Source: Bacillus kwashiorkori (lineage in GTDB: Bacteria; Bacillota; Bacilli; Bacillales; Caldibacillaceae). Taken from it: a DNA stretch of 64,000 nucleotides. This document shows positions 17,446 through 28,490 of the stretch, piece after piece. The stretch covers positions 62,001-126,000 of the forward strand of contig NZ_CTDX01000016.1 of NCBI RefSeq assembly GCF_001375515.1, given 5' to 3'. Position 1 is the first letter of the stretch, and the number at the start of each line of letters is the position of its first letter. The notes beneath the pieces are model-generated. The model searched no databases. It worked only from the letters and a program-made list of their open reading frames with translations, and was not told the DNA's origin. The position numbers and the translations under genes were made by a program.

Positions 17446-17784
17446 ATGATAACAGATTTAGATCATGCGATTACTACAATAAAAGCTGCCGAAGAAAATG
17501 CCCAACAGCTCATTATAAAAGCAAAAGAAAAAGAGCAGGAGATTGTTGAAGAAGCTCATTTGTTAGCGAAAAAACAATATGCAGACATAATTGAAAGTGC
17601 TTACAAAGAAGCACAAGTGCTAAAACAGTCAGCAAAGATAGAAGGGGAAGCGGAGGCGAAAAAATTAAAGGAGTTAGGTTACGAGTCGCTCGTCTCATTA
17701 AAGCAGATTAGTGAAGAACAAATTAACGAAGCAGTAATGATGATAATGGAGAGGATAACAAATGGCAATCGTTCAAATGAGTAA
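17446..17784 (+). CDS. ntpF: V-type ATPase subunit NtpF (G/H-like peripheral stalk)
   Basis: First gene of the V-ATPase operon. The 112-residue product is an almost uninterrupted Lys/Glu/Ala-rich helix (KAAEENAQQLIIKAKEKEQE), as expected for the peripheral-stalk subunit that pairs with subunit E. ATG 17446 follows GGAGGGG; the in-frame upstream codons from 17410 lack such a site. The end overlaps the start of ntpI by 23 bases, indicating translational coupling. The sequence is low-complexity, so the assignment rests mainly on position, size and coiled-coil character. Confidence 0.85.
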   Translation: MITDLDHAITTIKAAEENAQQLIIKAKEKEQEIVEEAHLLAKKQYADIIESAYKEAQVLKQSAKIEGEAEAKKLKELGYESLVSLKQISEEQINEAVMMIMERITNGNRSNE

Positions 17785-19708
17785 ATTTAAGTTAATTATC
17801 TTTTCTAATAATCGAAACGCTCTCCTCCATGAATTACAAAACTTTAAATACGTCCATTTTCATAATTTAAATGAAGATAATATTCAAAAGGAAATTGGGT
17901 TTTCTCATATTGATGTAGATGACAAGCTTACCTTTATCAATGAGGAAATACAAAAAGTAAGCTTTGCGATTGAAACATTATCAAGTTATGAAACAAAAAA
18001 AACAAAATTAGAGGAAATAAAAACTGGAATTGCCTCGTATGAGCTTACGGAAGTAGAAAAAGCGGTTAACTCCTTTCAATTCGATCATTTTTATCGAAAA
18101 TTTCGGGAATTAATTAGTGAAAAGGAATATCTCGAAAATTCAATCGAGAAAATATTAATGCGAATTAACGAACTATCTCCATGGCTTTCTATTACTGAGC
18201 CAGTATCACAACTTCATTCTTTTCAACATTGTACCGTCGAAATAGGAAATATCCCAAAAAAACTGAAGAAAAACATCGAACAACAAATGGAGCAATTAAA
18301 GTTGACTGTCTACAGCTTTATTTGTGAAGACAAAGACAAACTGAATGTATTGATTGTTGCCCATCGAAATGAAGTGGACCAAGTTCAAGAAATATTACGA
18401 AATAATAGTTTTTCAAGAAGTAATTTGAATATACAAGATACACCTGAAAAGGAAATTTCACGACTACAAACAGAAATGAAACAAATGAGAGAAAAATTAC
18501 AAACTATTAAAACTAAACTACAAGAACTGGCCATTCATATGAGGGAACTACAATTATTATATGATTATTTAATGATGGTCAAGTTAAGGATTTCCACAAA
18601 TCAGAACTTTTTAGCGACAGATTATTTTAATATTATTGAAGGTTATGTACCAACCAAATTAACGAACGAATTTACACAGACATTACAAAATAATCTAGGT
18701 GAAGATTATTACCTTGATTTGAATGTTGCAGACGATGAAGATCCTAATGTACCGATTCTACTAGAAAATTCTAAGTTTGCACAGTCATTTGAGTCGCTAA
18801 CAGAAATGTATGCGCTTCCGAAGTATAAAGAAATTGATCCTACTCCACTTTTTTCAATCTTTTATTTACTGTTTTTTGGAATGATGGTGGCAGATATAGG
18901 GTATGGAGCATTAATGCTAATTGGGACGTATTTTGCATTGAAACTTTTGAAACTAACGAATAAGCAGCGAAGGTTTATCCGGTTTTTCTATTATTTAAGC
19001 TATTCTACTATCTTTTGGGGAATCATGTACGGGTCTTTTTTTGGAGACGTTATTGCTATGCCGGCAGTAATCCATGCAACAGAACAATATAATTTATTAT
19101 TAATTTTAGCGATTGCTCTTGGTGTTGTGCATATATTCTTTGCGTTAGCTATACAAGGTTATATGCATATCAAAAATGGAAGATTCATAGATGCCTTATT
19201 TGATGTAGGTTTTTGGTATTTAACTTTAGGAGGCGGGATCGCGTACTTATTATCTTTATTTGTGAATATACCTGCAGTTATCAAAATGATTGGCTTAGTA
19301 ATCATGGTAATCGGTATGATTGGGATTGTAGCTACTGGTGGTAGAGAAAGTAAAGGATTAGGCGGTAAAATTGGTGGTGGTTTATACAGTCTTTATGGAA
19401 TTTCCAGTTATATAGGGGATTTCGTATCTTATTCAAGACTAATGGCTTTAGGCCTTTCGAGCGCTTTTATTGCATCAGCGATAAATATGATGGTCGGTAT
19501 GTTATTTGACCTAGGATTTATTGGTATCCTATTTGGAATTGTTGTATTTATCGTTGGCCAAGCCTTTAATATATTTTTAAGCATCTTAGGTAGTTATGTT
19601 CATACAATCCGCTTAACATATGTTGAATTCTTTGGAAAGTTTTACGAAGGCGGAGGAAAGGCATTCAAAGCTTTTCAAAGTGAACCAAAATATATTCAAC
19701 TGAAATAG
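17762..19708 (+). CDS. ntpI: V-type ATPase subunit I (NtpI, stator a-subunit)
   Basis: Large membrane stator subunit providing the ion half-channels next to the proteolipid ring. Residues 1 to about 350 are a cytoplasmic, coiled-coil-rich arm; about seven or eight membrane helices follow from residue 360 (TPLFSIFYLLFFGMMVADIG). Arg559 in SYSRLMALGLSSAFIA corresponds to the essential arginine of V-ATPase a-subunits. The 648 residues match bacterial/archaeal subunit I. ATG 17762 lies inside the end of ntpF with GAGAGG upstream. Confidence 0.95.
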   Translation: MAIVQMSKFKLIIFSNNRNALLHELQNFKYVHFHNLNEDNIQKEIGFSHIDVDDKLTFINEEIQKVSFAIETLSSYETKKTKLEEIKTGIASYELTEVEKAVNSFQFDHFYRKFRELISEKEYLENSIEKILMRINELSPWLSITEPVSQLHSFQHCTVEIGNIPKKLKKNIEQQMEQLKLTVYSFICEDKDKLNVLIVAHRNEVDQVQEILRNNSFSRSNLNIQDTPEKEISRLQTEMKQMREKLQTIKTKLQELAIHMRELQLLYDYLMMVKLRISTNQNFLATDYFNIIEGYVPTKLTNEFTQTLQNNLGEDYYLDLNVADDEDPNVPILLENSKFAQSFESLTEMYALPKYKEIDPTPLFSIFYLLFFGMMVADIGYGALMLIGTYFALKLLKLTNKQRRFIRFFYYLSYSTIFWGIMYGSFFGDVIAMPAVIHATEQYNLLLILAIALGVVHIFFALAIQGYMHIKNGRFIDALFDVGFWYLTLGGGIAYLLSLFVNIPAVIKMIGLVIMVIGMIGIVATGGRESKGLGGKIGGGLYSLYGISSYIGDFVSYSRLMALGLSSAFIASAINMMVGMLFDLGFIGILFGIVVFIVGQAFNIFLSILGSYVHTIRLTYVEFFGKFYEGGGKAFKAFQSEPKYIQLK

Positions 19709-19766
19709 TAATAGAACAAAACACTTTTAAGTAATAATTAAAAACTATAAAAATGTAACTATTTAG

Positions 19767-20258
<492 letters not shown>

Positions 20259-20312
20259 TTTTTTTCTATAGTGGAAGAGTGGTAGTACTTGATAAGGTGA
20301 GGATGTGAGAAA

Positions 20313-20870
20313 ATGACGAGAATAAATCAACTTACTGCAAAAATAATGGATGATACAAATCAAGAAGTGGAGAAAATAATCGAAAGAGCAGAAGAAAAGA
20401 AAGTAAAAATAATTCAAGAGACAATAGCAGAAGCACATAGAGAACGCGAGAAAATTATCGGAAAGGCAAAATTTGATGCTAATTTATTGAAAGAACAACT
20501 AATCTCTAATGCTAGAAGAGAAATCCGCGATGAAAAGTTAAGAGCGAAACTAGATATAATTGAAGAAGTCTTCATAAGTGCGGAAGAAAAGTTAGTAAAT
20601 ATGAATGACGCTACTTATGTACAAATATTAACAAAACAATTACAAACAAAAAACTTTACAGGGACGGAAGTACTAGTAGTTCCCGAAGATAAAAGAGCTA
20701 TTGTGAACAAATTGCAGCTTCCAGTCAAAGTATCTGATACTGAAACAATTGATTCAGGCTTTTTGTTAAAAGACGAACAGTCCATCTTTAACTATTCATT
20801 CACTTTTTTATTACAATTTTACAAGGATGAACTAGAATTGGAAGTTGCCAAAGTATTGTTCGATCATTAG
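20313..20870 (+). CDS. ntpE: V-type ATPase subunit E (NtpE)
   Basis: Peripheral-stalk subunit that pairs with NtpF and clamps the catalytic head. The N-terminal half is a long charged helix (IIERAEEKKVKIIQETIAEA), the C-terminal half (about residues 90-185) a globular alpha/beta domain. 185 residues is typical for the family. ATG 20313 follows GTGAGGA. Subunit E sequences diverge strongly, so the identification relies on this architecture together with its place between K and C. Confidence 0.92.
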   Translation: MTRINQLTAKIMDDTNQEVEKIIERAEEKKVKIIQETIAEAHREREKIIGKAKFDANLLKEQLISNARREIRDEKLRAKLDIIEEVFISAEEKLVNMNDATYVQILTKQLQTKNFTGTEVLVVPEDKRAIVNKLQLPVKVSDTETIDSGFLLKDEQSIFNYSFTFLLQFYKDELELEVAKVLFDH

Positions 20871-20880
20871 GAGTGATTTC

Positions 20881-21882
20881 ATGAATAGAATGGACTTTAC
20901 CCAAGGTGTAGTTCGTACAAGGGTACTTGAAAAAAAGCTTCTCACCAAGTCTAGGTATGAACAAATGATTGAAGCAGAACATGTCGATGAAGTGCAAAAA
21001 ATTTTAAGTGATACTAACTATGCAACTACAATGACAGAAACATCTGCAGAAGGAATCAGCGATCAGTTATTCACGAAAGAACTAGTAAAATTATATGAAA
21101 TAATGTGGGAACTGTCTCCTAACCGGAAAATTATTGACTTGCTTGCCCTTAAATATGATTATCATAATTTAAAAGTATTAATAAAAGAAATTATACTAGA
21201 AAAAGATTTTTCCCATCTTTACATTCCAATCGGTATATTAAATATAACGAAAATTAAAACAGCATTAATCGAAGAAAATTTAAACTCGATTGAAAAGCAT
21301 GTTCAAGCAGCAATTGTGGATGTGCTAGCAGATTATAAAGTTTCTCGTGATCCGCAGCGGATAGGCATCATTTTAGATCGTTTATATGTTACCCACTTAT
21401 ATAAAGCAGCAACAGAAACAGAAATACCTTTATTTATTGAGTTCGTGAAAACAATGATTGATTTTATTAATATCCGTACCCTTTTACGCCTTCAAAAACA
21501 AGGAAAAGAAATAGGATTTTTCCAAGAAGTTCTTCTCATGAACGGTTATATCAACAAAGAGGCGCTGATGCTAGCTTACAATGATACAATTAATGATTTA
21601 AGGAATAAATTGAAAAATACAAAAAGTGGTGACTATCTAGTAAAAGCTTTGGAACTTTACGAGCAAACGCATCAATTATCAGATTTTGAGAAAGTAATGG
21701 AGAAAAGTCTTATGGATATTGTAGCAGTTGCGAAAAATATCCATTTCGGTCCGGAGCCACTTTTTGCCTACGTCTTTATGAAGGAAGCGGAATTAAAAAA
21801 CTTACGGATCATTATTATTTCAAAAGCGAACCAAATTCCACCTGAATTAATTAGGAAGAGGGTGCGTGATATTCATGTATAA
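20881..21882 (+). CDS. ntpC: V-type ATPase subunit C (NtpC, d-subunit)
   Basis: Socket subunit that sits on the proteolipid ring and connects it to the central shaft. The 333-residue, largely helical protein shows family features such as [13 protein letters not shown] and [24 protein letters not shown] 20881 follows AGGAG; the in-frame codons from 20845 overlap ntpE and lack a site. The stop overlaps ntpG by a few bases. Confidence 0.94.
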   Translation: MNRMDFTQGVVRTRVLEKKLLTKSRYEQMIEAEHVDEVQKILSDTNYATTMTETSAEGISDQLFTKELVKLYEIMWELSPNRKIIDLLALKYDYHNLKVLIKEIILEKDFSHLYIPIGILNITKIKTALIEENLNSIEKHVQAAIVDVLADYKVSRDPQRIGIILDRLYVTHLYKAATETEIPLFIEFVKTMIDFINIRTLLRLQKQGKEIGFFQEVLLMNGYINKEALMLAYNDTINDLRNKLKNTKSGDYLVKALELYEQTHQLSDFEKVMEKSLMDIVAVAKNIHFGPEPLFAYVFMKEAELKNLRIIIISKANQIPPELIRKRVRDIHV

Positions 21883-22180
21883 AATTGCAGTAGTAGGTGA
21901 TAAAGAATCGGTTCTTGCCTTTCAAGCACTTGGGGTAGAAGTATTTACTGTGAGTGGTGAAGTCGAAGCGAGGAAAATAGTGGATACATTAGCAAAAGAT
22001 TACGGAATTATTTTTATTACTGAGCAGATTGCCAGTTTAATAGAAGATACGATAACAAGATATGATCATCAATTTTCTCCAGCGGTCATTTTAATTCCAA
22101 GTAATCAAGGCACATTAAATATCGGTATGAGACGAATAAATGAGAACGTCGAAAAAGCCGTTGGATCAAATATATTATAG
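21875..22180 (+). CDS. ntpG: V-type ATPase subunit F (NtpG)
   Basis: Small central-stalk subunit bound to subunit D. The 101-residue sequence follows the family closely ([49 protein letters not shown]). I use ATG 21875, matching the family N-terminus; the in-frame GTG at 21866 is an alternative. It overlaps the ntpC stop, consistent with coupled translation. Confidence 0.95.
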   Translation: MYKIAVVGDKESVLAFQALGVEVFTVSGEVEARKIVDTLAKDYGIIFITEQIASLIEDTITRYDHQFSPAVILIPSNQGTLNIGMRRINENVEKAVGSNIL

Positions 22181-22192
22181 GGAGGGTCTATC

Positions 22193-23956
22193 TTGAAAGT
22201 TGGCGAAATTATTAAAGTATCCGGTCCATTAGTAGAGGCCCGGGGAATGGATGAAGCGAATGTCTATGATGTCGTTCACGTTTCCGAAGATAAATTAATT
22301 GGCGAGATTATTGAAATGCGCGGGGATATTGCCTCGATTCAAGTATATGAAGAAACTACCGGCATTGGACCTGGGGATCCTGTATATACGACAGGAGAGC
22401 CTCTTTCTGTTGAACTTGGTCCAGGGATTTTAGAAATGATGTTTGACGGAATCCAAAGACCGTTGGAATCGATTAGAGATTTAACTGGCGACTTTTTAAC
22501 AAAAGGAACGAGCGTACCGAGCTTAAATCGTGAGAAGAAATGGTATTTTACCCCAACAGTTGCTATCGGTGATGAAGTTTCTCAAGGAGATGTGATTGGC
22601 ACTGTTCAAGAAACACCAGTTATTTTGCATAAAGTAATGGTTCCATTCGGTGTATCGGGCACTGTAACAGCAATTTACGAAGGTGAATATACGATAGTGG
22701 ATACGATTTGTATATTAAATGGTGAGACTGAATTGCAAATGAGTCAAAAATGGCCGGTACGGCGCAGTAGAAGTTACCGAAAAAAATTAAATCCGACAGA
22801 ACCGCTATTAACTGGTCAACGGGTCATTGACACATTTTTCCCGGTAACAAAAGGCGGAACTGCATCAATTCCAGGACCATTCGGATCAGGAAAAACGGTC
22901 GTACAGCATCAGCTTGCGAAATGGGCCGATGCAGAGATCGTCGTGTATGTTGGTTGTGGAGAACGAGGAAATGAAATGACGGATGTATTGATGGAATTCC
23001 CAGAAATAAACGATCCTCATACTGGTCAGTCTTTGATGAAGCGAACAGTGTTGATTGCGAACACTTCTAATATGCCGGTTGCTGCTCGGGAAGCATCTAT
23101 TTATACTGGTATAACTATTGCAGAATATTATCGAGATATGGGTTATTCAGTGGCCATTATGGCAGACTCCACGTCTAGATGGGCTGAAGCGTTACGGGAA
23201 ATGTCCGGTCGGCTAGAGGAAATGCCAGGCGATGAAGGTTTTCCTGCCTATTTAGCGTCTCGAATCGCCGAATTTTATGAAAGAGCAGGGAAAGTCATTT
23301 GTCATGGAAAGGATAATCGCGAAGGAGCGGTAACCATTATCGGTGCAGTTTCTCCTCCAGGCGGTGATATTTCTGAACCTGTGACCCAGGCGACATTGCG
23401 GATTGTGAAAGTGTTTTGGGGCTTGGACTATGCACTTTCTTATGCAAGACATTTTCCAGCGATCAACTGGCTTAATTCTTACTCTCTTTATCAAACGAAA
23501 ATTGATGCATGGATGAATGAACATATCGATAGTGATTTTTCAAAAAACCGGCAATATGCCATGAACTTGCTGCAAGACGAAGCGAAGTTGCAAGAAATCG
23601 TCCGTCTCGTTGGTCGTGATTCATTATCTGAACCAGACCAATTGAAGTTAGAAGCGGCAAAATCGATTCGGGAAGATTTTTTACAACAAAATGCATTCCA
23701 TGAATCCGATACTTTCTGTTCTTATGAAAAGCAAAATAAAATGTTGAAGCTAGTATTAGAGTTTTACCGACAAGGAATTCGAGCACTGGATTCTGGAATA
23801 TATATAAAGGAATTAGAAAGGTTACCAATTCGGGAAAAAATTGCTAGAGCGAAATATATAGAAGAGGGACAAATCGATCAAATCGATCAAATCTATAATG
23901 AATTAGTAACTAGTGTGACAGAGTTAATTAGTAAGGCAGGTGTCGTAAATGCCTAA
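22193..23956 (+). CDS. ntpA: V-type ATPase catalytic subunit A (NtpA)
   Basis: Nucleotide-hydrolysing subunit of the V1 head. The Walker A loop GPFGSGKT is at residues 228-235, followed by the [11 protein letters not shown] motif and [19 protein letters not shown] active-site sequence. The long 'non-homologous' insertion of A subunits (about residues 110-210) is present. 587 residues is usual. The start is TTG 22193 with AGGGAGGG upstream. The gene ends with an eight-base overlap with ntpB. Confidence 0.98.
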   Translation: MKVGEIIKVSGPLVEARGMDEANVYDVVHVSEDKLIGEIIEMRGDIASIQVYEETTGIGPGDPVYTTGEPLSVELGPGILEMMFDGIQRPLESIRDLTGDFLTKGTSVPSLNREKKWYFTPTVAIGDEVSQGDVIGTVQETPVILHKVMVPFGVSGTVTAIYEGEYTIVDTICILNGETELQMSQKWPVRRSRSYRKKLNPTEPLLTGQRVIDTFFPVTKGGTASIPGPFGSGKTVVQHQLAKWADAEIVVYVGCGERGNEMTDVLMEFPEINDPHTGQSLMKRTVLIANTSNMPVAAREASIYTGITIAEYYRDMGYSVAIMADSTSRWAEALREMSGRLEEMPGDEGFPAYLASRIAEFYERAGKVICHGKDNREGAVTIIGAVSPPGGDISEPVTQATLRIVKVFWGLDYALSYARHFPAINWLNSYSLYQTKIDAWMNEHIDSDFSKNRQYAMNLLQDEAKLQEIVRLVGRDSLSEPDQLKLEAAKSIREDFLQQNAFHESDTFCSYEKQNKMLKLVLEFYRQGIRALDSGIYIKELERLPIREKIARAKYIEEGQIDQIDQIYNELVTSVTELISKAGVVNA

Positions 23957-25346
23957 AGAATATAAAACAGTAACAGAAGTTGTCGGCCCCTTAATGGTTG
24001 TAGAAGGGGTAGAAGGAGTTAAATACGAAGAATTAGTTGAAATAGAGTTGCAAAATGGGGAAATGCGTCGCGGAAGAGTGCTCGAAGTGAACCGGGATAA
24101 AGCTATGGTTCAACTTTTTGAAGGTTCCAGTGGAGTCAACTTAAAAAATACGCGCGTTCGCTTTTTAGGCCGTCCCCTAGAACTAGGTGTATCACCTGAT
24201 ATGATCGGTCGAATCTTTGATGGATTAGGACGACCAGTTGATGACGGGCCGAAAATTATTCCTGAAAAGAGACTAGATATTAATGGGGTACCAATTAATC
24301 CGGTCTCTCGTGATTATCCCAATGAATTTATTCAAACGGGAATCTCTTGTATAGATGGACTGAATACGTTAGTCCGTGGTCAAAAATTGCCGATTTTTTC
24401 CGCATCGGGATTACCTCACAATGAAGTGGCGGCACAAATTGCTAGACAAGCATCCGTTCTTAGTTCTAATGAAAAGTTTGCTGTTGTCTTTGCAGCGATG
24501 GGAATAACGTTCGAAGAAGCACAATTTTTCATGGATGATTTTACGAAAACAGGAGCGATTGATCGTGCAGTGATGTTTATTAACTTAGCTAATGACCCAG
24601 CAATTGAAAGAATTGCCACACCAAGGATGGCACTCACTTGTGCGGAATATTTAGCATTTGAACAAGACATGCACGTATTAGTTATTTTAACTGATATGAC
24701 GAACTATGCCGAGGCATTACGGGAAACTTCTGCAGCAAGGAAGGAAGTTCCAGGTCGCCGGGGCTACCCAGGTTACTTATACACGGACTTATCAAGTATT
24801 TATGAAAGAGCAGGAAAAATAAAAGGGAAAAACGGCTCTATCACGCAGATTCCTATTTTAACGATGCCAGAAGACGATATAACTCACCCGATACCAGACT
24901 TAACTGGTTATATAACAGAAGGCCAAATAATTCTTTCCAGGGATTTATATAAACGTGGAATCGAGCCACCGATTAATGCGGTACCTTCTTTATCCCGCTT
25001 GAAAGATAAAGGAATTGGTACGGGTAAAACTCGGGAAGACCATGCAGACACGATGAACCAGTTATATGCGGCATATACATCGGGAATTCAAGCGCGTGAG
25101 TTAGCAACAATTTTAGGAGAGACAGCACTTTCGGATGTCGATAAAGCGTTTGCTACTTTTGCTGAGGCATTTGACCAAAAATACGTTAATCAAGGATATT
25201 TCAATAATCGTAGTATTATTGAAACATTGAACTTAGGTTGGGAATTATTAACATTAATTCCGCGAGAAGAACTGAAAAGAATCCGCTTTGAGTTTTTAGA
25301 AAAATATTTGGCGCAAGATAAAAAGGATAAAAAAGGGGTTAGGTAA
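23949..25346 (+). CDS. ntpB: V-type ATPase regulatory subunit B (NtpB)
   Basis: Non-catalytic partner of subunit A in the A3B3 head. The P-loop is replaced by [16 protein letters not shown], the mark of B subunits, and the ATP-synthase alpha/beta signature region ([12 protein letters not shown]) is present. 465 residues. ATG 23949 overlaps the end of ntpA, with AGGTG upstream; ntpD begins at the very next base after its stop. Confidence 0.98.
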   Translation: MPKEYKTVTEVVGPLMVVEGVEGVKYEELVEIELQNGEMRRGRVLEVNRDKAMVQLFEGSSGVNLKNTRVRFLGRPLELGVSPDMIGRIFDGLGRPVDDGPKIIPEKRLDINGVPINPVSRDYPNEFIQTGISCIDGLNTLVRGQKLPIFSASGLPHNEVAAQIARQASVLSSNEKFAVVFAAMGITFEEAQFFMDDFTKTGAIDRAVMFINLANDPAIERIATPRMALTCAEYLAFEQDMHVLVILTDMTNYAEALRETSAARKEVPGRRGYPGYLYTDLSSIYERAGKIKGKNGSITQIPILTMPEDDITHPIPDLTGYITEGQIILSRDLYKRGIEPPINAVPSLSRLKDKGIGTGKTREDHADTMNQLYAAYTSGIQARELATILGETALSDVDKAFATFAEAFDQKYVNQGYFNNRSIIETLNLGWELLTLIPREELKRIRFEFLEKYLAQDKKDKKGVR

Positions 25347-25982
25347 ATGGCTAAATTAAATGTGAATGCCACCCGTATGGAATTATCTAACTTAAAAAAG
25401 CGTCTCGAAATTGCCGAAAGGGGCTACAAATTATTAAAGGACAAACAAGATGAGTTAATGCGCCAATTTATCGTTTTAATAAAAAAGAACAAACAATTGC
25501 GCTCGGAAGTGGAAAGCGAATTGGAAACATCTTTTAAAAACTTTTTCTTAGCAAGTAGTGTTATGTCACCTGAAATGCTAGAGGAAGCTGTCTGCTTTCC
25601 AAAAGAATCGATTAATCTTGAAATCAAACAGAAAAATGTAATGAGTGTTCATGTTCCAGTAATGAATTTTAAAAGAAAATTAGCTAGTGATGGGGGCAGT
25701 ATTTATCCATACGGGTTTGTCCAAACGTCCGCTGAATTGGATGAGGCAATTGGTACATTGTATAGCATTATGCCAAAACTGCTTGAACTAGCAGAAGTGG
25801 AAAAAGCATGTCAGCTTATGGCAGATGAAATCGAAAAAACACGCCGCCGCGTGAATGCCCTTGAATATCGAACAATACCAGATTTAGAAGAGACGATTAA
25901 ATTTATTCGCATGAAACTAGATGAAAGTGAAAGAAGTACGATTACGAGGTTAATTAAGGTGAAAGATATTATAAATAAATAA
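25347..25982 (+). CDS. ntpD: V-type ATPase subunit D (NtpD, central shaft)
   Basis: Long antiparallel coiled coil forming the rotor shaft inside A3B3. The N-terminal signature [19 protein letters not shown] and the C-terminal [21 protein letters not shown] stretch (shown here in part) are characteristic. 211 residues. ATG 25347 abuts the ntpB stop; AGGGGTTAGG lies in the ntpB end. It is the last gene of the operon here: no NtpH-like or NtpJ (KtrII potassium transporter) gene follows, unlike E. hirae. Confidence 0.96.
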   Translation: MAKLNVNATRMELSNLKKRLEIAERGYKLLKDKQDELMRQFIVLIKKNKQLRSEVESELETSFKNFFLASSVMSPEMLEEAVCFPKESINLEIKQKNVMSVHVPVMNFKRKLASDGGSIYPYGFVQTSAELDEAIGTLYSIMPKLLELAEVEKACQLMADEIEKTRRRVNALEYRTIPDLEETIKFIRMKLDESERSTITRLIKVKDIINK

Positions 25983-25997
25983 GTTGGAACGATTGAT

Positions 25998-26055
25998 AGG
26001 AGCGGTAACCTGAGAACGATGTAGCAAGTCCTACTGCTCCTTCAATTTTTTGCGT
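25998..26055 (+). terminator. possible terminator of the V-ATPase operon
   Basis: AGGAGCGGT (25998-26006) can pair with ACTGCTCCT (26033-26041) around a 26-base internal region, followed by CAATTTTTT. The long loop makes it a weaker candidate. Confidence 0.5.
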
Positions 26056-26103
26056 GTTGGATTTAAACAAGAATGTTGATATATCAAAGGTTTGAAATAT
26101 AAA

Positions 26104-26157
26104 GAGGGGCATCCAGAAGTTGAAAATACGACTTTCTGGACCAGCCCCGTCCTTTTA
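26104..26157. terminator. terminator at the end of the arsenic permease unit
   Basis: A two-part hairpin (GGGGC-AT-CCAGAAGT / ACTTTCTGG-ACCA-GCCCC) lies between the convergent V-ATPase operon and the minus-strand thioredoxin-like gene; T-rich tracts exist on both sides. Confidence 0.65.
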
Positions 26158-26164
26158 TTTAAAT

Positions 26165-26395
26165 CTATTGTAAATACTTTTTAATTTCCTCAGATTTAGG
26201 AACTTTTCCTGAAACTATTAACTGTTCGTCAACAACGAGTGCAGGTGTACTCATAACCCCATATTTTGCGATTTCTTTAAAATCTGTTACTTTTTCAATA
26301 GAAGCATCGATACCAAGTTCTTCAACAGCTACTTCTACGTTATTTGCTAATCTTTTACAATTTGCACAGCCGGGTCCCAATACTTTAATAATCAA
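26165..26395 (-). CDS. thioredoxin-like small redox protein (redox-active disulfide protein 2 type)
   Basis: A 76-residue glutaredoxin-fold protein with an active-site CXXC in GPGCANCKRL and the cis-proline region GVMSTPALVVDEQLIVSG. Such minimal thioredoxins commonly accompany ArsP/UPF0718 permeases. I choose TTG 26395, nine bases after AAGGAG; the ATG at 26404 immediately abuts that site with no spacer. It is the third gene of a minus-strand unit after the ArsR-like regulator and the permease, so a thiol-redox role in metalloid handling is likely but inferred. Confidence 0.85.
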   Translation of the reverse strand: MIIKVLGPGCANCKRLANNVEVAVEELGIDASIEKVTDFKEIAKYGVMSTPALVVDEQLIVSGKVPKSEEIKKYLQ

Positions 26396-26443
26396 TTTAA
26401 GCATCTCCTTAAAAATATAATATAGTTAATATGGCAATCCCTA

Positions 26444-27451
26444 TTAAAATAGGAAATCCAGTGAGTTAAATGTGTAACCAATAATAATCATTCCTATAAA
26501 ACATATAGTGATAAAGGTAGCTAATAATTTCGGCTTCACTACTTTACTTAACATAATTAGAGAAGGTAGGGATAAAGCTGTAACGGCCATCATAAAAGAA
26601 AGGATAGTTCCTATTTCTACACCTTTTCCGAACAAAGCTTCCGCAATTGGTAAAGTTCCAAAAATATCAGCATAAATAGGTATGCCAACAATGGTTGCAA
26701 TTAAAACAGCAAATGGGTTGTTCTCACCGATAACTGTTTCAATAACCGATTGTGGAATCCAATTATGAATCAATGCACCAATTCCAACACCAATTAGAAT
26801 GGCGAACCAAACCTTTTTATAGATGGACTTTACTTGTTCAACAGAATAGTTGATTCTGTCCTTAATAGTTAGTTCTTCTAATTGTCCCTCTAAGTTGCTA
26901 TGCCCTGATGTTACAAAGGAATCTACCTGATCTCTCATATTCAATTTATCAATAAGTGTACCGCCAATGATGGCAAGGAATAAACCAACAATTACGTAAA
27001 TAGCAGCAATTTTCACCCCGAAGAATGACGTTAATAATAGAAAAGAAGCAAGGTCCACCATCGGTGAAGAAATTAAAAAAGAGAAAGTGACACCTATTGG
27101 TAATCCCGCAGAGGTAAAACCAATAAATAAGGGAATACTGGAACAGCTACAGAAGGGAGTAATCGTTCCGAGTAAAGCACCAAAAATATTTCCTTTTACC
27201 CCTTTAATCCCGGCCAAAAGTCTTTTTGTCCTTTCAGGTGGAAAATAACTTTGGATATAGGATATGAAAAAGATTAAAACAGTCATTAAGATAAAGATTT
27301 TAATGGTATCGTAGATAAAAAAATGTATACTTCCTCCTAGCCTTTCATTTATTGGGAGTTGAAAAACTCTTTCTACAAGCAATTTGACTAATTCGAAAAG
27401 CCATTCCATTTTGAAAAGCTGATCATTCAGCCATGAAAATACCTCCATCAT
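26444..27451 (-). CDS. ArsP/UPF0718-family permease
   Basis: A 335-residue membrane protein with about eight helices in two repeats separated by a cytoplasmic loop. The signature TPFCSCSSIPLFIGF, with its cysteine cluster, is typical of the UPF0718/ArsP permeases, some of which export trivalent organoarsenicals. The second half has the matching GIPIYADIFGTLPIAEALF segment. The start ATG-ATG (27451/27448) overlaps the end of the upstream regulator gene with AAGGA before it, so translation is coupled. Substrate is inferred only from context. Confidence 0.87.
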   Translation of the reverse strand: MMEVFSWLNDQLFKMEWLFELVKLLVERVFQLPINERLGGSIHFFIYDTIKIFILMTVLIFFISYIQSYFPPERTKRLLAGIKGVKGNIFGALLGTITPFCSCSSIPLFIGFTSAGLPIGVTFSFLISSPMVDLASFLLLTSFFGVKIAAIYVIVGLFLAIIGGTLIDKLNMRDQVDSFVTSGHSNLEGQLEELTIKDRINYSVEQVKSIYKKVWFAILIGVGIGALIHNWIPQSVIETVIGENNPFAVLIATIVGIPIYADIFGTLPIAEALFGKGVEIGTILSFMMAVTALSLPSLIMLSKVVKPKLLATFITICFIGMIIIGYTFNSLDFLF

Positions 27452-27830
27452 ATTTTCCTTCTTTCTTTAGTTCTAACTTTAAATAAGGAAGAACCTTTTC
27501 TTTTTGCAGACGATAGACAGTGAAACGTCCTTCTTTCCGGGACTCAATCACACTTCCTCGTTCTAAAAGTTTCAAATGGTGGGAAACAGTAGATGATGGA
27601 ATATTTAATCCAGAAATAATTTCACACATACATAAGTCATCAATCGCTAACATTCCAATAATTCTTAATCGCGTTTCATCTCCCAACGCTTTGAAAAACT
27701 CTGCTTTTTCCACTCGTTTATCCTTTTGTTTTAAAAATGGTAGTTCTTCTTCAGATTGAATGACAATGTTTTTAGTTTCTTGATTATCTTTTACAGCAGT
27801 TTTTGTTGTAAGTGGTATTTCCATATGCAT
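27423..27830 (-). CDS. ArsR/SmtB-family metalloregulator
   Basis: A 135-residue winged-helix repressor. The core (ALGDETRLRIIGMLAIDDLCMCEI) contains a CXC pair in the alpha-3 position used by ArsR-type sensors for trivalent arsenic, then the recognition helix (NIPSSTVSHHLKLLERGSVI) and wing. A 40-residue N-terminal extension precedes the domain. I prefer ATG 27830, seven bases after AGGAGG; the in-frame TTG at 27839 touches that site directly. It is the first gene of the permease unit and probably autoregulates it through the repeats upstream. Confidence 0.87.
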   Translation of the reverse strand: MHMEIPLTTKTAVKDNQETKNIVIQSEEELPFLKQKDKRVEKAEFFKALGDETRLRIIGMLAIDDLCMCEIISGLNIPSSTVSHHLKLLERGSVIESRKEGRFTVYRLQKEKVLPYLKLELKKEGKYDGGIFMAE

Positions 27831-27860
27831 ATGATTCAACCTCCTGTTATTATTATAAAA

Positions 27861-27887
27861 CTAGTTTTCTAGTTTTCTAGTTTTTTA
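27861..27887. promoter_or_regulatory. candidate operator: tandem CTAGTTTT repeats
   Basis: Three direct repeats of (A)CTAGTTTT in a row, 20-odd bases before the minus-strand regulator gene. ACTAGT is itself palindromic. This is the likely binding region for the ArsR-like protein, by position only. Confidence 0.45.
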
Positions 27888-28051
27888 TTATGAACTATTA
27901 GTGAACATGCGAATGCTCTATTAAAAAATCTTAAATGAGTTAAGAAGGATTTCGAATTAAAATAGAAATAATGTTAGTTCAAATCATACGAAAATACAGT
28001 TAAGAATATAGAGCTAAATGAAAACATGAATAATTTTTAACGAAAAATAGT

Positions 28052-28105
28052 TGCAAAATATATATAAGCAAACTATTATATAAGTGAATTATTATTTGCT
28101 TATAT
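28052..28105 (+). promoter_or_regulatory. arsRBC promoter and inverted-repeat operator
   Basis: TTGCAA (28052-28057), a 17-base spacer and TATTAT (28075-28080) form the promoter. A perfect 11-bp inverted repeat, ATATAAGCAAA (28063-28073) and TTTGCTTATAT (28095-28105), brackets the -10 box, as expected for an ArsR operator. Confidence 0.75.
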
Positions 28106-28131
28106 TTACGTCAATGTGGGAGGTGTTCATC

Positions 28132-28476
28132 TTGAATTTAGCCACGGTAGAGATTGAAAAAGTTGCAGCTATCTTAAAGCTCTTAGGTGATAAGACAAGA
28201 TTAACTATGGTTAAAATGCTGGCCACGAATGATTATTGTGTTTGTGAATTTGTTGAAATTTTTAAAGTAAGTCAGCCAGCTATTAGTCAGCACGTCCGTA
28301 AATTAAAGGATCTGGGAATTGTTACAGAAACTAGAAAAGGGCAATGGATTATTTACTCATTGAATACAGATAGTGATTATTATCCATTAATCACAGATTT
28401 ACTGCGACATCTTCCTAATCAAGATTATAAACTACAGGAATTAGAGGAACAGGGATTACGTATCTCTTGTGACTAA
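28132..28476 (+). CDS. arsR: arsenical resistance operon repressor ArsR
   Basis: A 114-residue ArsR/SmtB winged-helix repressor: [20 protein letters not shown], the metalloid-binding CXC in DYCVCEF, and the recognition helix [18 protein letters not shown] use TTG 28132 with GGGAGGTG six bases upstream; an in-frame ATG at 28114 overlaps that ribosome site. It is the first gene of arsRBC. Its stop overlaps the GGAGG-containing start region of arsB. It differs clearly from the divergent regulator at 27423-27830. Confidence 0.93.
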   Translation: MNLATVEIEKVAAILKLLGDKTRLTMVKMLATNDYCVCEFVEIFKVSQPAISQHVRKLKDLGIVTETRKGQWIIYSLNTDSDYYPLITDLLRHLPNQDYKLQELEEQGLRISCD

Positions 28477-28490
28477 TGGAGGTAAGAAAT

